Shown piece after piece: positions 60,562 through 64,000 of a stretch of DNA of 64,000 bases (positions within the stretch are counted from its first letter, which is position 1; every line of letters begins with the position of its first letter). The position numbers and the translations under genes are program-made. Source of the stretch: Siphonodentalium dalli (Eukaryota; Mollusca; Scaphopoda; Gadilida; Siphonodentaliidae); contig CP136063.1 of the NCBI GenBank assembly GCA_032622095.1, forward strand, positions 73,757,980-73,821,979, written 5' to 3'. A model generated the notes under the pieces. That model did no database searches. It was not told the origin of the DNA and saw only the letters and a program-made list of their open reading frames with translations.

Positions 60562-61188
60562 CAGGGGGCGATTCCTTTTATTAAGCTGGGCTACAATGGG
60601 TAAATTACCCTGGGCAAATATGATGAGAATTATTTTTAGTGACCGGAGTAATCTAAAAATAGCATAGTAACAACTGCAAACAAAACATAATAATATGTTC
60701 AGGACATTTGACAAAACTCACACTGGGCGTGTCGAACAGACGACGATTTTAGTGAATGAGCAAAAATAGCTGATATTTACAATGAAACTAACGAGAATTT
60801 TCACTTTTATCGAAGTAGCAAAATACCTAATTTTAGAACAACCTTGACACTAAGTATCTAAAACTTTGGATAAATAACCTTAACTGTCATTCAATTGAAT
60901 TATATATTTCTGAACTATATGTTACATATCTATGACAAATTATTAAAAATTAAATTCATTTGATCCATTACATAAATATTTTCCACGTGCTTTCTCAGTT
61001 GACAACCTATCTTTTCGCGGAAAGTGACGTCATATTAAAAAACGATCGAAATTACACCACCTCGTCCGTAGGTGTAGTCAGCGTACTCGGAGTTTTTACG
61101 CTGAATTTACGCCCGATCATTCCATTCATTGTCCATTGTAATTTCATTACTCGTTGTTGCCGAGCGTAATGAGTGGAATCGCCCCCTG
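60562..61188. mobile_element. DNA element inserted in the LINE (TIR CAGGGGGCGATTCC)
   Basis: Perfect 14-bp inverted termini, 627 bp. LINE linker coding resumes directly at the right end (61189). CAGGG ends suggest hAT, but the flanks (gtaccctc and atagctga) show no 8-bp duplication. AT-rich interior without coding capacity. Confidence 0.68.
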
Positions 61189-62548
61189 ATAGCTGATGAA
61201 AGAGGTACTTGTGGTCGTAATATGTGAGCATATATTCAGACCTATACTTCCGAAGAAATCGTAGAAACCATGTGATATTTGTTTCGGGTCACCAATCACG
61301 GACCCATTTATGTTAAATGTTCATGGCAAAGTGTTTTATTTCCCGCGGTTTGTAGCTACATTTAATATTTCCCAGCGTTTTTTCTTATTAAATTTGTTTT
61401 CCTCTAAGGCATCTCTACAATATTTCGCTTTACATTCACGGTTGCATTTATTGAATAACCTACAATAATCCTTATAGTTTGTTTTATTGCTTCCGTGGCC
61501 GATTTGATATAGGTTCTATATAGATTTTGTTTTTCTTGATTAGGTTAGCAGTCCATCAGTCATCCATTCTGTATCCTGACATGTTTAGGTTTGGGCCGTA
61601 TTGGGTCATATGGGAAATCATTATTAAAAGGCCGGGTTATGAATTTCATAAAGTTTGTATACGATTTTTCGGGAAAGTTTTGTCAGTATTGGTGTGGAAT
61701 CCGCAGCTAGCATTGTTCTTTTAAAACTATTTACAATTGCCACCGAGGTGACATGAGGTATCTGTTTTTGATTGGTTCCGTTGCATGCAGTTCGCAAAAT
61801 AGAAAGTTCCAAAGTGGTCTGATACATCTGAAATTACGATTCCAACTTAAGTTTTCTGTGAAATTGTTCGTGTAAATGTGGTCAATAAGGTTTGCCGAGT
61901 GGTTCATTACGCGTGTTGGTTCTGTTATTAAGGGTAAAAACCTTTAGAAAACATATCGTCAACAAACTCATTTGTTTTGGCGTGTTCCCTATATTTTAAA
62001 AGATCAAAATTAAAATCGCTCGAAATCATTTGCTCGTTTACCAGACTTTTTAATTTTCCCAGTTTTTCAATAGATAAGTTCATGTCAGCCTTTGTTGCTG
62101 TATTTGGCCTATACAATACGCCACATATTATGTTTATCACTTTTTCACAAATTATTTCATTAAATAAGGATTCAAAAACGTTGAGGATAAATACGTTTAA
62201 ATCATCTCTTAGTATAAATTTCGTGCCACATTTGATATACATTCCGATCCCGCCCCTTCCTTCTTTTTCGCCAGTCCGATATTTGAACGCTGTTGAGTGT
62301 TGTTGTGTGGATCGTCCCGATTTGCAGACACCTATTGTTTTCGGTATAGGTTGGGGTAGAAGTGTGAATAATCATCTTAATAATTACCTCGGCCTTTCCT
62401 AGTTGGTTTCATTGGATTCGGTTTTCGTTTCTGTTAGCCCTTTTGATTTTGAGAGAGAACGAAAGTTTGGGTTTCATTTATGACTGATTATTAGTTTTGG
62501 ATAATATATACATGCAAACAGATCAAACAAAAACATGCGGTACAAACA

Positions 62549-63170
62549 TTAACGAATTAGAAACTTATAAATGATAGCAAAATAACGGCATAACTTGGCA
62601 ATCTCATCCAGGAACTCTACTTCATCTATCTCCCCTGCCAAGTATACTCTCTTCAATTTATGTCTGGAATTTTCTAAGACACGATACTTTCGCTTCGGTG
62701 GTGTCACTCTGTCGCCCACTCTTATCTGTAACAACTTGCATTCATTGAACGCTTGCTCCTTTATGAAGTATATCAGTCGGAATAAGTTTGGATGGGAGCC
62801 CGCTATCCTCAGCTGCAGTTTTCTGTGCCACCCTTCTATGTGGTTCACGGTCCGTATCCCAACAGCGTGAACGTGGTTCCCAATAGTTCTTCCGCAGTCG
62901 CCATCCACCAGAAGGTTGTCGTGTAGTCTGTAAACTGCGTTACCACGTGCAGGGTCGACTTGTTGGTCATTGGTCAGTGATATTTCGTACTCTTCGAGTG
63001 TGGTAAACCAAGCGTCGCTAATCTTGTCAACCGGTAGAAATGGCAGCGCGATGGCCCTTCTGATTAAAATAGGCATATTCCATTACACTCTGGCTGTAGT
63101 GGAAGATTCGACATTTGATAGTGGCTGTCGAGAAAGTCAATCGTATGGCATTTTGAGCAGCATTTTCGTA
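62549..63170 (-). pseudogene. second MULE transposase, C-terminal fragment with frameshift
   Basis: Minus strand. Upstream frame (~63165-63075): AIRLTFSTATIKCRIFHYSQ then SVMEYA, the MULE block with its C-x-x-H-type motif (normally FP-x-x-x-x-x-C-x-FH-x-x-Q-x-x-x-R). After a shift, from 63076: RRAIALPFLPVDKISDAWFT, then NHIEGWHRKLQLRIAGSHPN, which carries the catalytic Glu region (N-x-x-E-G-W-H), and a Lys/Arg-rich tail to a stop at 62549. The NHxEGWHR style is that of FLYWCH-linked MULEs common in animals and differs from the gene at 23716. About 40 residues between the two blocks are missing. Confidence 0.75.
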
Positions 63171-63337
63171 GTACATGTTTTTTTATTGCAGATTTGGAAG
63201 GGGCGGCACCCCTTCCCTACAACCCACTTCGATTTTGGAAGGGTCATGGTATGGTATTACAGTACACATGAGTGGTGAAATGATGGATGGAAATGATCTA
63301 ATTTTTGTATGTGTTATATCTTTCTTTTTTAGGTTTC

Positions 63338-63338
63338 A

Positions 63339-63378
<40 letters not shown>

Positions 63379-63400
63379 GCCACTGCTGCTGCTGCTAACG
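63338..63400. repeat. (GTT)n with adjoining (GCT)n microsatellite
   Basis: About 13 GTT units followed by a short GCT run. Frames through it are artefacts. Confidence 0.92.
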
Positions 63401-63540
63401 CTTCTTCTGTCCTTTTGCTTGTTTTTTCTGTCTCTTTGGCCCATTTCAGTATGTTATCGCAGAACTGTTACGTCTCTGCCAATGTTTTAGGAGTGGAAAG
63501 GGCAGAGCTGCTGATGGTGTTATAGGTGTTGTTGTTGTCG

Positions 63541-63594
63541 CTGGTGGAGATGGAGGACACCGGTGTGTAATTGTACTCCGGTGTCCATCTCCAC
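63541..63594. repeat. hairpin, ~20-bp arms
   Basis: gtggagatggaggacaccgg is reverse-complemented as ccggtgtccatctccac around gtgtaattgtact, with a small bulge. Confidence 0.8.
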
Positions 63595-63599
63595 GACGA

Positions 63600-64000
63600 A
63601 GTCTGCGACAGGGACGTCAAGGGGAATTAATTATAAATGACAAACATTGCTTCCCTATCACATGCCACATGGTACTTATCCATACTAGTGCAACACGCAT
63701 GGCCATATGCAGATTGTTTGTCCCCTCCTGTCTGAAAAGGTATATCATATAGCTCCCAAAAGTGATAGCATTGGTCCCAATCAGCTTCAGTAATTCACCT
63801 ATGTAAATGGACTATAAGTGCGTTATCTTACTGGTGTATTTTACAAATTGTACCATAACCATTAACTGTTTTATTACTGTATGGATTATCTCGCTCAGTT
63901 TCGAAGAAGCCTATAAACTTTTCTTCGTTGACATGTATTTGCATACCATAGTAGACAGGGATACCCTTTATAGTCATGTGTAGGTTAATGCACAAATATT
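63600..64000. other. no gene seen
   Basis: AT-rich, no signals recognised. Confidence 0.45.

Larger units (their letters stand above)
58225..62400 (-). mobile_element. L2/CR1-like LINE, decayed, near full length, split by two DNA elements
   Basis: Reading down the minus strand: endonuclease (62285-61928) with GRGGIGMYIKCG, ESLFNEIICEK, GVLYRPN, SDFNFDLLKY and, after a break, LIDHIYTNNF. A linker with NINGSVIGDPKQISHGFYDF then FFGSIG follows at ~61330-61195. The reverse transcriptase shows IARVIPIYKSGDKQNCDNYR then PISILP (~59440-59360), GFRSGYSTEQ, LDLSKAFDT, SGVPQGS (~59005) and the DDT block (~58910). The C-terminal HLLYGIHIWGHI...MRLI lies at ~58500. Many frameshifts and stops make it dead. 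Two insertions (59596-60470 and 60562-61188) separate the endonuclease from the RT. Confidence 0.88.

Overview
The window looks like nuclear DNA from an animal, most likely a marine invertebrate. The evidence is AT-rich sequence with GT-AG introns, animal-type gene pieces (ionotropic glutamate receptor, galectin), LINE fragments of the L2/CR1 kind, hairpin and foldback elements, and repeats rich in 'aaggtca' and 'gtccgtctgtc'. I cannot place it in a phylum. The window is dominated by transposable elements, with only a few genic pieces.

Layout. 0-5.6 kb: the terminal exon of an ionotropic glutamate receptor (872-1214), then a hAT-type non-autonomous element. 5.6-16.1 kb: a 10.5-kb inverted-repeat element with an 83-bp tandem array in its left arm and a short array in its right, plus a separate 162-bp array and a 764-bp hAT-type element with a perfect 8-bp target duplication. 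16.2-16.6 kb: a MULE-type MITE with a 9-bp target duplication. 17.3-30.9 kb: a 13.6-kb inverted repeat (arms 1.7 and 2.1 kb, built largely of a ~193-bp satellite) enclosing the only long intact gene. 31-37.7 kb: hairpins, a 2.2-kb element with CAGGG termini, a tandem duplication, and a second glutamate receptor terminal exon cut by a TTAA-type MITE. 42-43 kb: a LINE fragment. 45-48 kb: a dispersed repeat split by another TTAA MITE. 49-50.9 kb: a short-unit minisatellite. 51.7-52.2 kb: a Kolobok-like MITE. 55.2-56.1 kb: galectin exons on the minus strand. 58.2-62.4 kb: a decayed minus-strand LINE split by two DNA elements. 62.5-63.2 kb: remains of a second, unrelated MULE transposase.

The central gene (23716-27712, minus strand) is the main find. 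After removal of one 538-bp intron it encodes 1152 residues in this order: a region resembling the CG-1 DNA-binding domain, a MULE DDE transposase core, a SWIM zinc finger, a long Ser/Thr/Pro-rich linker, a C48/Ulp1-like cysteine protease, and a C-terminal PHD finger. All expected catalytic and zinc-binding residues are present and there are no internal stops. A TATA box, an initiator, the start codon and the splice donor lie within about 60 bp upstream. The gene is either a recently active autonomous transposon or a domesticated derivative.
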